Assembly: GCA_023257655.1 (NCBI GenBank)
Contig: JALRBQ010000100.1
Span: forward strand, 1-45,912
Direction: 5' to 3'
DNA: 45,912 nucleotides
Source of the DNA: Pseudomonadales bacterium
Lineage (GTDB): Bacteria; Pseudomonadota; Gammaproteobacteria; Pseudomonadales; Pseudohongiellaceae
Position 1 is the first letter of the stretch; each line of letters opens with the position of its first letter. A model generated the notes under the pieces. That model was given only the letters and a program-made list of their open reading frames with translations. It was not told where the DNA came from and ran no database searches. Made by a program: the position numbers and the translations under genes. Below, piece after piece: positions 25,304-33,750 of this stretch.

Positions 25304-25837
25304 ATGCGAAGCACCTTATTGACGCTATGCCTGCTGGGGCTGCCACTGATGAGCCTGGCAGCTGACAACGGCGGGGCCACCTTGATGACGAAGGAAGAAG
25401 TGAGTGCGACCCTGACGCAAGGTCTGGCCAATCTGGCCAAAGGGAGCACTGTCAGTGACATCGTGGTGCGCCATATTAATGTCGGTGAAGAGAATATGGG
25501 CGTGTCGGTTGTGCAACGCAGCAAGGTCGACTACCAGGGCAAGGAGACTGGCATCGGGCATCCCTTCCTCGATGAGATTTATTACATCGTAGCGGGCGAA
25601 GGCACCATGGTTACCGGCGGCGAATGGGTCGATATGCAGAATTCCGTCAGCGATCTGTTGGGCCCGATGCAGCGCGGTGAAATTCGCGGCGGCGTGCTGC
25701 AGAAGGTAAAACCCGGCGACATCGCCATCATTCCGAAGGGCATGCCGCATGGCTGGCACGAGATCACCACTGATGCCATCAGCTATCTGATTTTTCGTGG
25801 CGATCCTGACAAGGTGATGGCCGAAAAAACGGAGTAG
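25304..25837 (+). CDS. Exported cupin-domain protein
   Basis: This 177-residue periplasmic protein has a signal peptide (about 1-20) and a single cupin barrel. The first motif reads GHPFLDEIYYIVAGEG, with one His and an acidic pair rather than the canonical HxH, and the second reads IPKGMPHGWHEI. A metal site made of one or two His plus Asp/Glu remains possible. AGGT lies 7 bases before the ATG. It follows the dipeptidase gene and may be co-transcribed. Cupins of this type range from isomerases to dioxygenases, so no reaction can be assigned. Confidence 0.8.
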   Translation: MRSTLLTLCLLGLPLMSLAADNGGATLMTKEEVSATLTQGLANLAKGSTVSDIVVRHINVGEENMGVSVVQRSKVDYQGKETGIGHPFLDEIYYIVAGEGTMVTGGEWVDMQNSVSDLLGPMQRGEIRGGVLQKVKPGDIAIIPKGMPHGWHEITTDAISYLIFRGDPDKVMAEKTE

Positions 25838-26232
25838 CCGACGACCGCAAAAAAGGGGTGAAAACCCGGGAATCTCCTTGTAGGAGGCGCAGTAGGAAAT
25901 TGTAGGCAAATTTCCCCCTGAACCGGGCTGATTTGGACCTGCGAACCGCTCAGGGCTCCAACAGTTTCTCGCACCAATACAAGGTCTTACCTGTGAATCG
26001 TGAGCGCGACAGAATTCTGGCGGGAATCACAGGGTGTTGTGGGAATGTGCGGGATTTCAGAGGGTATTCGTTGCAAAAGTGCAACACCCATCACAAATTG
26101 AGCCCGCTATCTCAGTTCCCGCGCGAATATCGTCACACTTTTTGCGTCTACTAGCGCTAAAATTCGCCTCCAAGATGCTCGGAAAGAGTCGCGAACTGAA
26201 CGTAAAACCCAACATAGATTGAGCTGAGAAAA
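25838..26232. other. Intergenic region before FecR-domain gene
   Basis: About 395 bases have no supported gene. The left part is purine-rich with A-runs and G-runs (around 25849-25870) and has no clean hairpin. The right part, rich in A and T (26130-26160 and 26210-26232), probably carries the promoter of the FecR-domain gene. I see no RNA gene. Confidence 0.4.
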
Positions 26233-26790
26233 ATGCAGAATAGATACCCGGTATTGAAGGCATTCAGAAACAGGAGTTGGGCCGCCTACCTGCTCTCCTG
26301 TGTATTCGCATTTTCAACCCCCCTGTCCTATGCGCAACAGGCTGGTGCCGATGCGGCTGCCGAACCGGCCGGTCACATCGTCACCGTGACTGGCGAGGTC
26401 CGCGCCGTCAATGCCTCGGGAGCTGACCGCCCGCTGACGCGTCGAGCCCCCGTGTTCGAAGGCGACACAGTGATTACTGCGGCCGCCGGCTCTGCCCAGA
26501 TTCGCATGATCGACGGCGCCCTGATCGCCTTGAAAGAATCCACTGAATTCGCCTTCGTCGCCTATCAGTATGAACAAAATCCCGGTAGCGATGTCTCCAC
26601 GCTCGAACTGTTCCAGGGTGGTTTCCGCACCATCAGTGGCGGCATCGGCCAACAGAATCGCGCAGCGTATGAAACCCGTGTAACCAATTTCGCCACCATC
26701 GGCATTCGCGGAACCGACTACGAAGTTGTCATCACTCCCCAGGGTACCCTGCTGACAGGTGTCTATGATGGCGGTACCACGGTAGCCTGA
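26233..26790 (+). CDS. Exported FecR-domain protein (cut short by a frameshift)
   Basis: This 185-residue protein has a signal peptide (about 1-35, ending LSYAQQ) and a FecR domain. Recognisable parts are the strand VTVTGEVRAVNASG, RRAPVFEGDTVITAAAGSAQIRM-type sequence, a stretch ending in LIALKESTEFAF, and TRVTNFATIGIRGTDYEV. Standalone exported FecR-domain proteins of this type are usually longer and continue after the VYDGGTT motif. Here the frame stops at TGA just after that motif, and the expected continuation is found in the -1 frame (see the next entry). A single-base deletion is the simplest explanation. The function is unknown; classical FecR transduces iron-siderophore signals, but this subgroup has no sigma-factor partner here. 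Confidence 0.75.
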   Translation: MQNRYPVLKAFRNRSWAAYLLSCVFAFSTPLSYAQQAGADAAAEPAGHIVTVTGEVRAVNASGADRPLTRRAPVFEGDTVITAAAGSAQIRMIDGALIALKESTEFAFVAYQYEQNPGSDVSTLELFQGGFRTISGGIGQQNRAAYETRVTNFATIGIRGTDYEVVITPQGTLLTGVYDGGTTVA

Positions 26791-27038
26791 GCGTCTCAGT
26801 CGCTGATCAACTCTGGTCAATCGGATTCGACGGGCTGGTGAACAATGGCATCGTGGGACTCAGCGCGAACAACGGCTCTCTTGTCGATAGTTCGGGCCTC
26901 GTGAGCCAGTCTATCAATGCGGACCTCGGAGGCGTCTTCAGCGGTGCGAATGGCGAAGCCTTCGTCGGCGGATTCGATCTGCTGGATCAGGTGAATCCGA
27001 TCAATACGGTGGAAGGCATCTTCACCATCGAAAGGTAA
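26779..27038 (+). pseudogene. Out-of-frame C-terminal tail of FecR-domain gene
   Basis: In the -1 frame from about 26780 the sequence reads SLSVSVADQLWSIGFDG and then continues with a Gly/Asn/Ser-rich tail to TAA at 27038. It joins naturally to the VYDGGTT end of the upstream frame and has no start codon with a ribosome-binding site; the nearest is a GTG at 26838 inside the tail. I read it as the displaced C-terminus of one gene of about 267 residues. No slippery heptamer is visible at the junction. Confidence 0.65.
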
Positions 27039-27074
27039 ATAAGGCGCGGCACTGACCTCGCCTCGCTAAAACAG

Positions 27075-27122
27075 ACGGCCGGTATGAACCCTCACGGGAA
27101 CTCACACCGGCCGTTGCTTTTT
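27075..27122 (+). terminator. Terminator-like hairpin after FecR-domain gene
   Basis: A 9-bp stem (ACGGCCGGT / ACCGGCCGT) with a 22-base loop is followed by TGCTTTTT. The loop is long but the T tract is good. It lies between the FecR tail and the nitroreductase gene. Confidence 0.65.
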
Positions 27123-27145
27123 CCGGACTGATAAAGGAGATCCCG

Positions 27146-27820
27146 ATGTCTGCCACTCACTTCGATTCGATTGAACTCATGCTACCGCGCATCGATGCCC
27201 CCGAATCCGAAGGCCGGGCCCGGGCATTCCTGGAAACCCTGCAGACGCGCCGCTCGGTGAGGCACTTCTCAAGCGAACCCGTCCCCCTCTCGGTTGTGCA
27301 GACCTGTATTCAAGCAGCGGGAACGGCGCCTTCCGGGGCGAACCGCCAACCCTGGCACTTTGCGGTTATCGCAGACCCCGATATCAAGGCACAGATTCGC
27401 AAAGGTGCCGAGCAGGAAGAGCGGGAATTCTACGAGACGCGGGCCCCTCAGGACTGGCTCGACGCTCTGGCTCCGCTGGGAACCGACGCCAATAAGCCCT
27501 TTCTCGAGACGGCACCCTATCTCATCGTGATCTTTGGTGAGAAATTCACGCGGGACGTTGAGGGCAAAAAACTGAAGAACTATTACGTGACTGAATCGGT
27601 CAGCATCGCCACGGGCCTGCTGATTGCCGCACTTCACACAGCGGGACTCGCGACGCTGACGCACACTCCCAGCCCAATGAAATTCCTGAATGAAATTCTG
27701 CAACGACCAGGCACGGAGAAACCCCTGATGATCCTCGTCGTCGGTTATCCAGCAGCTGGTGCACGCGTACCCAACATTACCCGCAAGACCCTCGACACCA
27801 TAGTTAGCTATCATCTGTAG
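27146..27820 (+). CDS. Nitroreductase-fold flavoenzyme, iodotyrosine-deiodinase-like
   Basis: This 224-residue cytoplasmic FMN enzyme has RRSVRHFS at 35-42, [15 protein letters not shown] at 58-72 and [18 protein letters not shown] further on, all closely recalling iodotyrosine deiodinase (IYD). The active-site lid residues of human IYD (E157, Y161 and K182) correspond to E92, Y96 and K117, with identical spacing of 4 and 21 residues. This points to reductive dehalogenation of halotyrosines rather than general nitro reduction. That is inference from motif spacing. AAGGAG is 6 bases before the ATG. It is flanked by terminators on both sides, so it is probably monocistronic. Confidence 0.85.
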   Translation: MSATHFDSIELMLPRIDAPESEGRARAFLETLQTRRSVRHFSSEPVPLSVVQTCIQAAGTAPSGANRQPWHFAVIADPDIKAQIRKGAEQEEREFYETRAPQDWLDALAPLGTDANKPFLETAPYLIVIFGEKFTRDVEGKKLKNYYVTESVSIATGLLIAALHTAGLATLTHTPSPMKFLNEILQRPGTEKPLMILVVGYPAAGARVPNITRKTLDTIVSYHL

Positions 27821-27860
27821 GCTGCGCTGGGTCTTGATGGCTTGCGCAATCGCGGCGCAA

Positions 27861-27894
27861 AAAAAAGCCCGCTTCGATTGATGCGGGCTTTTTT
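27861..27894. terminator. Bidirectional rho-independent terminator
   Basis: AAAAAAGCCCGC and GCGGGCTTTTTT form a 12-bp perfect stem with a 10-base loop and A/T tails on both sides. It serves the convergent nitroreductase gene and the minus-strand gene ending at 27909. Confidence 0.93.
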
Positions 27895-27908
27895 ATCAGT
27901 CTTGCTGA

Positions 27909-28742
27909 TTATTGCGGCGGATTGCCACGTGGCGTGCCGGGCTTGCGCCACTCGCCATACAGATACTCTTCAGAAAACTCTGCACATTTGAATTCCAGCA
28001 ACTGCATGTTGGGCTCCATTCTGCGGTACAACGGCAGACTGATGGACCAGGGCTGGGTGAATGTGTTCGGATCGGTGATTGTTGCCTTGTAGTTGATGTG
28101 GTTGGCGCCCATCGGGGTCCAACGCTCCTCAACCACCATTTCCCAACTGTGGAAATTGCCGGCACGATCCAGCCAGGAATCCGGCATCTGACCTGTCACA
28201 CGCACAACCAGCGTATCGCCTTCCCAGTGGGCATTGGAATGGCCCATCCAGGAGTCGACCTGGGATTCCAGATCGGGCTGATCCACGTACAGGATGCGAT
28301 TCGCCTCAGCAAATTCATGGGCAATCAGGATAACTTCGCGAGATTGCACGATCTGGAACGGGAATGGCAACAAGGTGGCGCGCGGTACGCCGGGCATGTA
28401 GCACTTGGCCAGCGGGTCTTTGGTGATCGCATCCACACGATTGGCATCACGCTGACGCAGGCTTTGCTCGTTGTAGGGAATCTTGCCCTGATCGACTATA
28501 CCCAAGCCGGCAGGAATGGCGGACAAGGCCCCCATCTGCGCCGGATACGGTCCTTCGGCAGCGGCATGCGGTTCGATGTTGTAGTGGGCAGAGCTCACCG
28601 CTTGCCAGATGCCGCTCAGGTCCGGCTTGCCATCCGGTGTGCGGGCGATTTCGCCCTGGGCGGCAACCTGTGTTGAGGTAAACAAGCCCAGCACCGTGAG
28701 CAGGCAGGACAGTTTAAGATACTTTTCTAATGTAATAGTCAT
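27909..28742 (-). CDS. Exported protein of unknown function, PDLSGIW family, copy 1
   Basis: This 277-residue protein has a signal peptide (about 1-29) followed directly by RTPDGKPDLSGIW, a short N-terminal signature shared with the next gene upstream. A central block WMGHSNAHWEGDTLVVR and a C-terminal strand-rich part follow. I do not know a characterised member; the family is common in proteobacteria as exported hypothetical proteins. Cys at about 114 (KCYMPG) and near the end could pair. The ATG has AGGGA 5 bases upstream. It is probably co-transcribed with the paralog at 28850-29896. Confidence 0.7.
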   Translation of the reverse strand: MTITLEKYLKLSCLLTVLGLFTSTQVAAQGEIARTPDGKPDLSGIWQAVSSAHYNIEPHAAAEGPYPAQMGALSAIPAGLGIVDQGKIPYNEQSLRQRDANRVDAITKDPLAKCYMPGVPRATLLPFPFQIVQSREVILIAHEFAEANRILYVDQPDLESQVDSWMGHSNAHWEGDTLVVRVTGQMPDSWLDRAGNFHSWEMVVEERWTPMGANHINYKATITDPNTFTQPWSISLPLYRRMEPNMQLLEFKCAEFSEEYLYGEWRKPGTPRGNPPQ

Positions 28743-28849
28743 TTACTTCCCTTCTGGTCAAATAATCTAACTAGTCAAACTAGTTAATCGTCTCTAATTT
28801 ATCAGTGTCACGAGCCCCATGAGGGATCGAATGCAGCGCTCAATGTGTT

Positions 28850-29896
28850 CTAGCGCGCGTTGCTCGTTGTGCTGCCTTCAATTGTCATGCCTTCTTCTAC
28901 CCGCTGTCCACGAAGAATATTGGTCATGCCGTAATTCCCCTCGTGACAGGCGTATTCGTAAAGTTGTCCGGCTACTTTCGTCATGGGCACGATCGCTGTG
29001 ATCTTGTCGGTAAAAGTAGAAGGATCATCAATGGTGAATTCGTAGTTTACGTTGTCATAGCTGGTGCGCGTGAATTTTTCAGTGAGCACGGCATTGAGGT
29101 TGGATCCTCGGCTTGCGAAGGTCTGACGCATGCCATTGAAGTTCCTGGTCTCGACAACCAGTGTGTCACCTTCCCACCAGCCGCGGGAATCGCCGGACCA
29201 CAGACGGATGTCATCCGACAATGCCGGCTTTTCTCCGAGCGGGACAATGCGGGCGTCATGAATCATCTCAGTCATGATGACGGCGGTGTTCTTACTCTGG
29301 AAAATCTGCACGTTGTTGTTATACAGGCTGGGAGTGAACGGCGGCCCTGAATTGAAGCCGACGATGCAGCGCTCGGAGAGACCGCGATCTTCTGGTCCAT
29401 CCTTCGCGATTCCGCCCACCACATAGCGCACTGGACGCTCGCCCGGAATGTCCGGACCCAGTCCACCACGCTGAACGGGAGCGCCTTCCACCGCCTTGGG
29501 AATCTGTCCGTCTTCGGGATAGACGATCAGGGAAGTTCTGACCACGTCGCCGATACCGGCGCTTTCAATCCAGAAGTCGTTATAGCCGCCGGGGTTGTCC
29601 GTGGCTTCAGGGGCATCGGGATCGACTACTCGCTGAGCCGCTGCAGCGTCAGCTGCCGCTGCTGCCGCTTCCTGGCGAGCGACGACTTCCTTGATTTGTT
29701 CTGGCGTGAGAAATTCCTGTGTGCCGTACTGACGCGGACGGGTCATCGGGGTATTCGATGAAAAGTTCCAGACACCCTGCAAATCCGGCTGTCCATACTC
29801 GGTACGCGGCACGGTATAAGTCCCGGATGACTGCCCGAACGCCATCCCGCTTACTGCCGTAAGTATCGAGATTAAAAGGATATTTTTTGATTTCAT
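28850..29896 (-). CDS. Exported protein of unknown function, PDLSGIW family, copy 2
   Basis: This 348-residue protein has a signal peptide (MKSKNILLISILTAVSGMAFG), then GQPDLQGVWNFSS, the family signature, and an Ala-rich helical insert (about 75-93, EVVARQEAAAAAADAAAAQ). It shares the block RGWWEGDTLVVETRNFNG with copy 1. GGAGGG lies 4-5 bases before the ATG at 29896; an upstream start at 29953 was rejected. The two paralogs are about 107 bases apart on one strand. No enzymatic motif is recognisable; a secreted binding protein or enzyme of a new type are both possible. Confidence 0.72.
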   Translation of the reverse strand: MKSKNILLISILTAVSGMAFGQSSGTYTVPRTEYGQPDLQGVWNFSSNTPMTRPRQYGTQEFLTPEQIKEVVARQEAAAAAADAAAAQRVVDPDAPEATDNPGGYNDFWIESAGIGDVVRTSLIVYPEDGQIPKAVEGAPVQRGGLGPDIPGERPVRYVVGGIAKDGPEDRGLSERCIVGFNSGPPFTPSLYNNNVQIFQSKNTAVIMTEMIHDARIVPLGEKPALSDDIRLWSGDSRGWWEGDTLVVETRNFNGMRQTFASRGSNLNAVLTEKFTRTSYDNVNYEFTIDDPSTFTDKITAIVPMTKVAGQLYEYACHEGNYGMTNILRGQRVEEGMTIEGSTTSNAR

Positions 29897-30046
29897 CGAA
29901 CCCTCCTGCGGGTCACTTGTGCAGAGCAGGTAAGGTAGTAGTTTAGTTACCAAGAATCAATAGAGATACGGCTAATACCTGTTTCTGACCGGTGAAATCA
30001 GCGTCGACTGCCCAGCTCGAATCGACGCCGAATCACCGGTACGCTG

Positions 30047-30919
30047 TCAGGGTAGTTTGCGCGTATAACGAGCCAGCAGGCTGGATGTATCCCAGCGCCC
30101 GCCTCCCATCGACTGCACTTCGGCGTAATAACTGTCCACCAGTCGCGCCAGCGGCAACTCGATACCGAGTTTCTCGGCTTCAGCACAGGCGATACCGAGG
30201 TCCTTGCGCATCCAATCCACAGCAAACCCGAAGTCATATTTGTCGGCCAGCATCGTCTTATGCCGATTCTCCATCTGCCAGGAACCTGCCGCACCCTTGG
30301 AGATGGTTTCGATGAGAGCCTCACCGTCGAGGCCCGCCTGCATCGCGAAATTCAGTCCTTCAGCGAGCCCTTCCACGATGCCGGCAATACAAATCTGGTT
30401 CACCATTTTCGCCAGCTGCCCACTGCCGACGGGACCCAGCAGTTTGCTGAACCTTGAATAGCAGGCAATGACTGGTTGCGCGCGAGTGTAGTGGGATTCC
30501 TCGCCACCAATCATCACGGTGAGGGCACCATTCTCGGCACCGGCCTGACCGCCGGAAACCGGCGCGTCGAGAAAACCGATGCCCTGCGCGGCCGCCGCGG
30601 CGTGCAATTCGCGTGCGAGGCTGGCCGAGGCTGTCGTGTGATCGACAAGAATCGATCCCTCCGCCATTCCTGCCAGGGCACCATTATTACTTGTTATGAC
30701 AGAACGCACGTCATCGTCATTGCCGACGCAACACAGGACCACTTCCGCATTTGTAGCGGCGAGTGCCGGCGTTGTGGCCATCTCTCCCCCAAACTGTTCG
30801 CACCATTGTGCAGCCTTGGCCTGTGTGCGATTGAAGACAGTGACCTGCATCCCTGCTTTCTGCAGATGGCCGGCCATCGGGTAACCCATGACGCCCAGAC
30901 CAATAAAGGCAACTTTCAT
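30047..30919 (-). CDS. NAD(P)-dependent beta-hydroxyacid dehydrogenase (3-hydroxyisobutyrate / tartronate-semialdehyde reductase family)
   Basis: This 290-residue cytoplasmic oxidoreductase has the Rossmann motif GLGVMG at 7-12, NRT at 30-32, the substrate loop DAPVSGG at 118-124 and the catalytic Lys K171 in GQLAKMVNQ. The family includes 3-hydroxyisobutyrate dehydrogenase, tartronate-semialdehyde reductase and plant-type glyoxylate reductase; the sequence does not settle which. CAGGAG precedes the ATG, and only 21 bases separate it from the amidohydrolase stop upstream, so it belongs to the kinase-amidohydrolase-dehydrogenase operon. A glyoxylate-related role would fit PAM-like chemistry nearby, but this is speculation. 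Confidence 0.85.
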   Translation of the reverse strand: MKVAFIGLGVMGYPMAGHLQKAGMQVTVFNRTQAKAAQWCEQFGGEMATTPALAATNAEVVLCCVGNDDDVRSVITSNNGALAGMAEGSILVDHTTASASLARELHAAAAAQGIGFLDAPVSGGQAGAENGALTVMIGGEESHYTRAQPVIACYSRFSKLLGPVGSGQLAKMVNQICIAGIVEGLAEGLNFAMQAGLDGEALIETISKGAAGSWQMENRHKTMLADKYDFGFAVDWMRKDLGIACAEAEKLGIELPLARLVDSYYAEVQSMGGGRWDTSSLLARYTRKLP

Positions 30920-30940
30920 AATGACTCCTGTAGTTTTTGC

Positions 30941-32701
30941 TTAGGGACTTGCGGGCCGACTGTAGACAGATTTGCCCCGCGCGAATGTTTCCATCACGGC
31001 GATATCGGCCAGGGCCGAGGGCGCCGCGTGCAATGGATTGACAGCGAGTATGACCAGATCGGCACGCTTGCCGGGGGTGATCGAGCCCTTTTCGTTCTCT
31101 TCGAAATACTGATAGGCCGCTCCCTGCGTGATTGCGTAGAGCGCCTCCGCGGCGGTGGCGCGCTGATCCGGGCCCAGCACGTAGCCACTGCGTGTCTCGC
31201 GGTTCACGGTGATCGCAACCAGTCGCATCATGTCCGGCGGGACCACGGGAGAATCGTTATGAATCGTGAAGGGAATGCCACGCTCAATCGTCGCGCGTAC
31301 CGGCGAGATGAAACTGGCTCGAGCCTCGCCGAAACTGAGTCGGTGCCAGTCGCCCCAGAAGAAAGGATGCACGGAATAAAAAGACGGAATAATGCCGAGT
31401 CGACGCATGCGATCGAGTTGGTCGGGACGCGCAAGTTGGGCATGTATCGTCACCGACCGATGATCGGGCACGGGTCCGCCCGCAATTGCCGACTCGACAC
31501 CATCAATCATGAGTTCGATGGCGGCATCGCCATTGGCATGGGCGAGCACGGGGACCCCGCGTCGGATCAGGTCCGGCATGCGGGCAAGATAGGCCTCCGG
31601 GTTGTAACTGGGATACGCCACGTAGTCCGGCCCTGCTCCCGGCGGTCCCTCGGTATAGGGCCGGGACAGCCAGGCCGTGCGCCCCTGCGGCGAACCATCG
31701 AGGGTAAACTTCACCCCTCCCATCCGGTAACCATTCGTGTATTCCCGGTCTGGCTCGACCCGGGACAGTTCGTCATCGCTCAGTGCGTTGGCCAGCACAT
31801 AGCCAACGATATCCACCGGGAAGGGGGCGAGCGCAGCATGGGCGCGCATCTGCTCCACATACGCCGGGCTGACATTCGCATCCTGGACGGTGGTAATTCC
31901 GTAACCGGCGTACAGTGACATTGCCGACTCGCGCAAGGCTCGCATTTGCAGTTCCGTCATGCCGCCACCGCTGCCGGCAAACGCCCCCATTGCCGTTTCT
32001 TCCATCACGCCATTCGGCTCGCGGCTGTTCTCACGACGGCGAATAATCCCGCCCTCAGGATCGGGAGTCGTCGCCGACACTCCTGCCTGCTCCAGGGCCA
32101 GCGAATTGGCGACGAGCAAATGGCCCGACACATGGCGAATGATGATGGGGTGACGCGTCGAGGCGCGATCGAGATCGTCACGGGTTGGATGGCGGCCCTC
32201 GGTCAACAGAGAGTCGTCATAGCCAAACCCGAAGACAGTGGTGCCCTCTCCCACTTGCCGACGTTCAATGTAGTAGCGCAGCGCCGCGACGATGTCATCG
32301 ATGGTCTCGATGCCGCCGACGGGAGGCGGCGACAGATCCAGCAACTCGGCGTTGCGAGCGATCGACGAGAAGTGTCCGTGCGCGTCGATGAATCCCGGCA
32401 GGAGTGCCCGGTCACCCAATTCGATGATGCGTGTAGTTGCGGTGGCCTGAGACAGGATGGCACTCGGATCCCCAGTGGCGAGAATGCGATCACCGGCGAC
32501 CGCAACGGCCTGCACCTCGCTGTCATCCATGGTGATGATATTGTCACCAACGAAGATAAGATCGACGTTCTGGGCAGCTGCCACCGGCGTCAGCAGCGCC
32601 AACACGCTCGCGAGCAGCGACGATCGGGTGCGATGATGACATAGGCTTGCGAATCTCGGCATGGTCTTGTCCATTGTGGAAATAAATGATTCAGGGGGCA
32701 T
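30941..32701 (-). CDS. Exported amidohydrolase family 3, second copy
   Basis: This protein of up to 586 residues has a signal peptide after a basic N-region (LLASVLALLTPVAAAQ). The amidohydrolase barrel has DAHGHF with the metal HxH, VSGHLLVANS, VKFTLDGSPQGRT, LAHANGDAAIEL, IHAQLARPDQLDRM and IHNDSPVVPPD with the final Asp, and a C-terminal GKRADLVILAV segment. It is distantly related to the gene at 17769. The ATG at 32701 shares its A with the TAA of the kinase gene, which indicates translational coupling; ATGs at 32674 or 32662 are alternatives. The substrate is unknown; relatives hydrolyse C-N bonds. Confidence 0.85.
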   Translation of the reverse strand: MPPESFISTMDKTMPRFASLCHHRTRSSLLASVLALLTPVAAAQNVDLIFVGDNIITMDDSEVQAVAVAGDRILATGDPSAILSQATATTRIIELGDRALLPGFIDAHGHFSSIARNAELLDLSPPPVGGIETIDDIVAALRYYIERRQVGEGTTVFGFGYDDSLLTEGRHPTRDDLDRASTRHPIIIRHVSGHLLVANSLALEQAGVSATTPDPEGGIIRRRENSREPNGVMEETAMGAFAGSGGGMTELQMRALRESAMSLYAGYGITTVQDANVSPAYVEQMRAHAALAPFPVDIVGYVLANALSDDELSRVEPDREYTNGYRMGGVKFTLDGSPQGRTAWLSRPYTEGPPGAGPDYVAYPSYNPEAYLARMPDLIRRGVPVLAHANGDAAIELMIDGVESAIAGGPVPDHRSVTIHAQLARPDQLDRMRRLGIIPSFYSVHPFFWGDWHRLSFGEARASFISPVRATIERGIPFTIHNDSPVVPPDMMRLVAITVNRETRSGYVLGPDQRATAAEALYAITQGAAYQYFEENEKGSITPGKRADLVILAVNPLHAAPSALADIAVMETFARGKSVYSRPASP

Positions 32702-33660
32702 TATCCAATCAAGTCAGAGCGCCAATCCTGTTGCATTAGTGAAATCACTTCGCTCATCGATTGATAGCGTTCCGCGGGCGCCTTCTTCAGGCTGCGCATG
32801 GCAATCTGTTCGAGCAGTGGCGGCACTCGCAGCCGGGTACGCAGTGAAGGCTTCTCCGGCGTGTCGTTCATCACGCTGTCGATCACCTCATACAACTGTT
32901 CCCCGTTCGCCGCCGTCTTGCCACACAACACCTCATAGATCACCGCGCCCAGGCTGAAAATATCGGTGCGATGATCGATCTTCGGATCCTGCTTGATCTG
33001 CTCGGGCGACATGTAATGCGCGGTGCCCTGCGCCTTGCCCATGCTGGTAATGGTAATGTCGTCAATCTCGATGCTGGCGCCCTTCAGCTCTCCGTCGTGC
33101 GTACCATCGGGATGCCAGACCTTTGCCAGCCCCCAGTCCAGCAAGACCACCTCGCCAAAGGGACCGACCAGAATATTTTCCGGTTTGATGTCGCGGTGCG
33201 CCACCCCGTGGGTATGCGCATACTCGAGCGCGTGACCCACCTGGATCACAACCTCCATCAATTGTGTGAGGTCATAGCGCTCCCGGTAATCGAGAATCTC
33301 GCGCAGGGTGTATCCGTGCACCAGCTTCATCGTGAAATAGATATGACCGCGGCCATCCCGTCCCAGCTCATAGGTTGGCACCGTGTTCGGGTGCTGCAAC
33401 ATGGCCGAAACCCGCGCCTCGCGAATCAGCCGCTGTTGCTCGATCTCATCGTCGGCAAATTCCGGCTTCAGGGTCTTGTAGCAGATGAAGCGTGACAGGT
33501 GCAGATCCTTGCAGGATTTGATCAGGGACTTGCCGCCTTCGGCGATGGTGCTGAAGAAGGCATAGCGCATGCGCGGATCGATCGTCTTCGGCAGCGGCTT
33601 GTCGGTCTCCTCGAGAAAGACCGAACTGTAGCTCTTGGGGGGCTCTGGAAAATTCAGCAT
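32701..33660 (-). CDS. Hanks-type serine/threonine protein kinase
   Basis: This 319-residue soluble kinase has no membrane segment. The ATP-binding Lys is K62 (CYKTLK) and the helix-C Glu is about E81. The catalytic loop HRDIKPENI is at 155-163 with D157, the metal motif is DWG at 175-177 in place of DFG, and the activation segment ends GTAHYMSPEQ. The glycine-rich loop is weak (AEGGKS). It opens an operon whose next gene is an exported amidohydrolase overlapping by one base, so its targets may be regulators of this catabolic unit. It lacks the PASTA or sensor domain typical of envelope kinases. Confidence 0.9.
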   Translation of the reverse strand: MLNFPEPPKSYSSVFLEETDKPLPKTIDPRMRYAFFSTIAEGGKSLIKSCKDLHLSRFICYKTLKPEFADDEIEQQRLIREARVSAMLQHPNTVPTYELGRDGRGHIYFTMKLVHGYTLREILDYRERYDLTQLMEVVIQVGHALEYAHTHGVAHRDIKPENILVGPFGEVVLLDWGLAKVWHPDGTHDGELKGASIEIDDITITSMGKAQGTAHYMSPEQIKQDPKIDHRTDIFSLGAVIYEVLCGKTAANGEQLYEVIDSVMNDTPEKPSLRTRLRVPPLLEQIAMRSLKKAPAERYQSMSEVISLMQQDWRSDLIG

Positions 33661-33750
33661 AGCGATGTCATGTGCGGATCCAGCATTCCGCGTTCCCGGA
33701 TTCTAGGCTGGCGAGTAAATGAATGAGGTTCACGCGAAAACTGGGTCGAT

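Noticed and set aside
26760..26800. Programmed -1 ribosomal frameshift in the FecR-domain gene
   Set aside because: No X XXY YYZ slippery heptamer or downstream pseudoknot-like structure is visible at the junction, so a deletion or sequence error is the simpler explanation.
30476..31918. 480-codon plus-strand open frame
   Set aside because: It is antisense to the dehydrogenase and amidohydrolase genes, rich in His/Arg/Gly as expected for a shadow frame, and has no ribosome-binding site.
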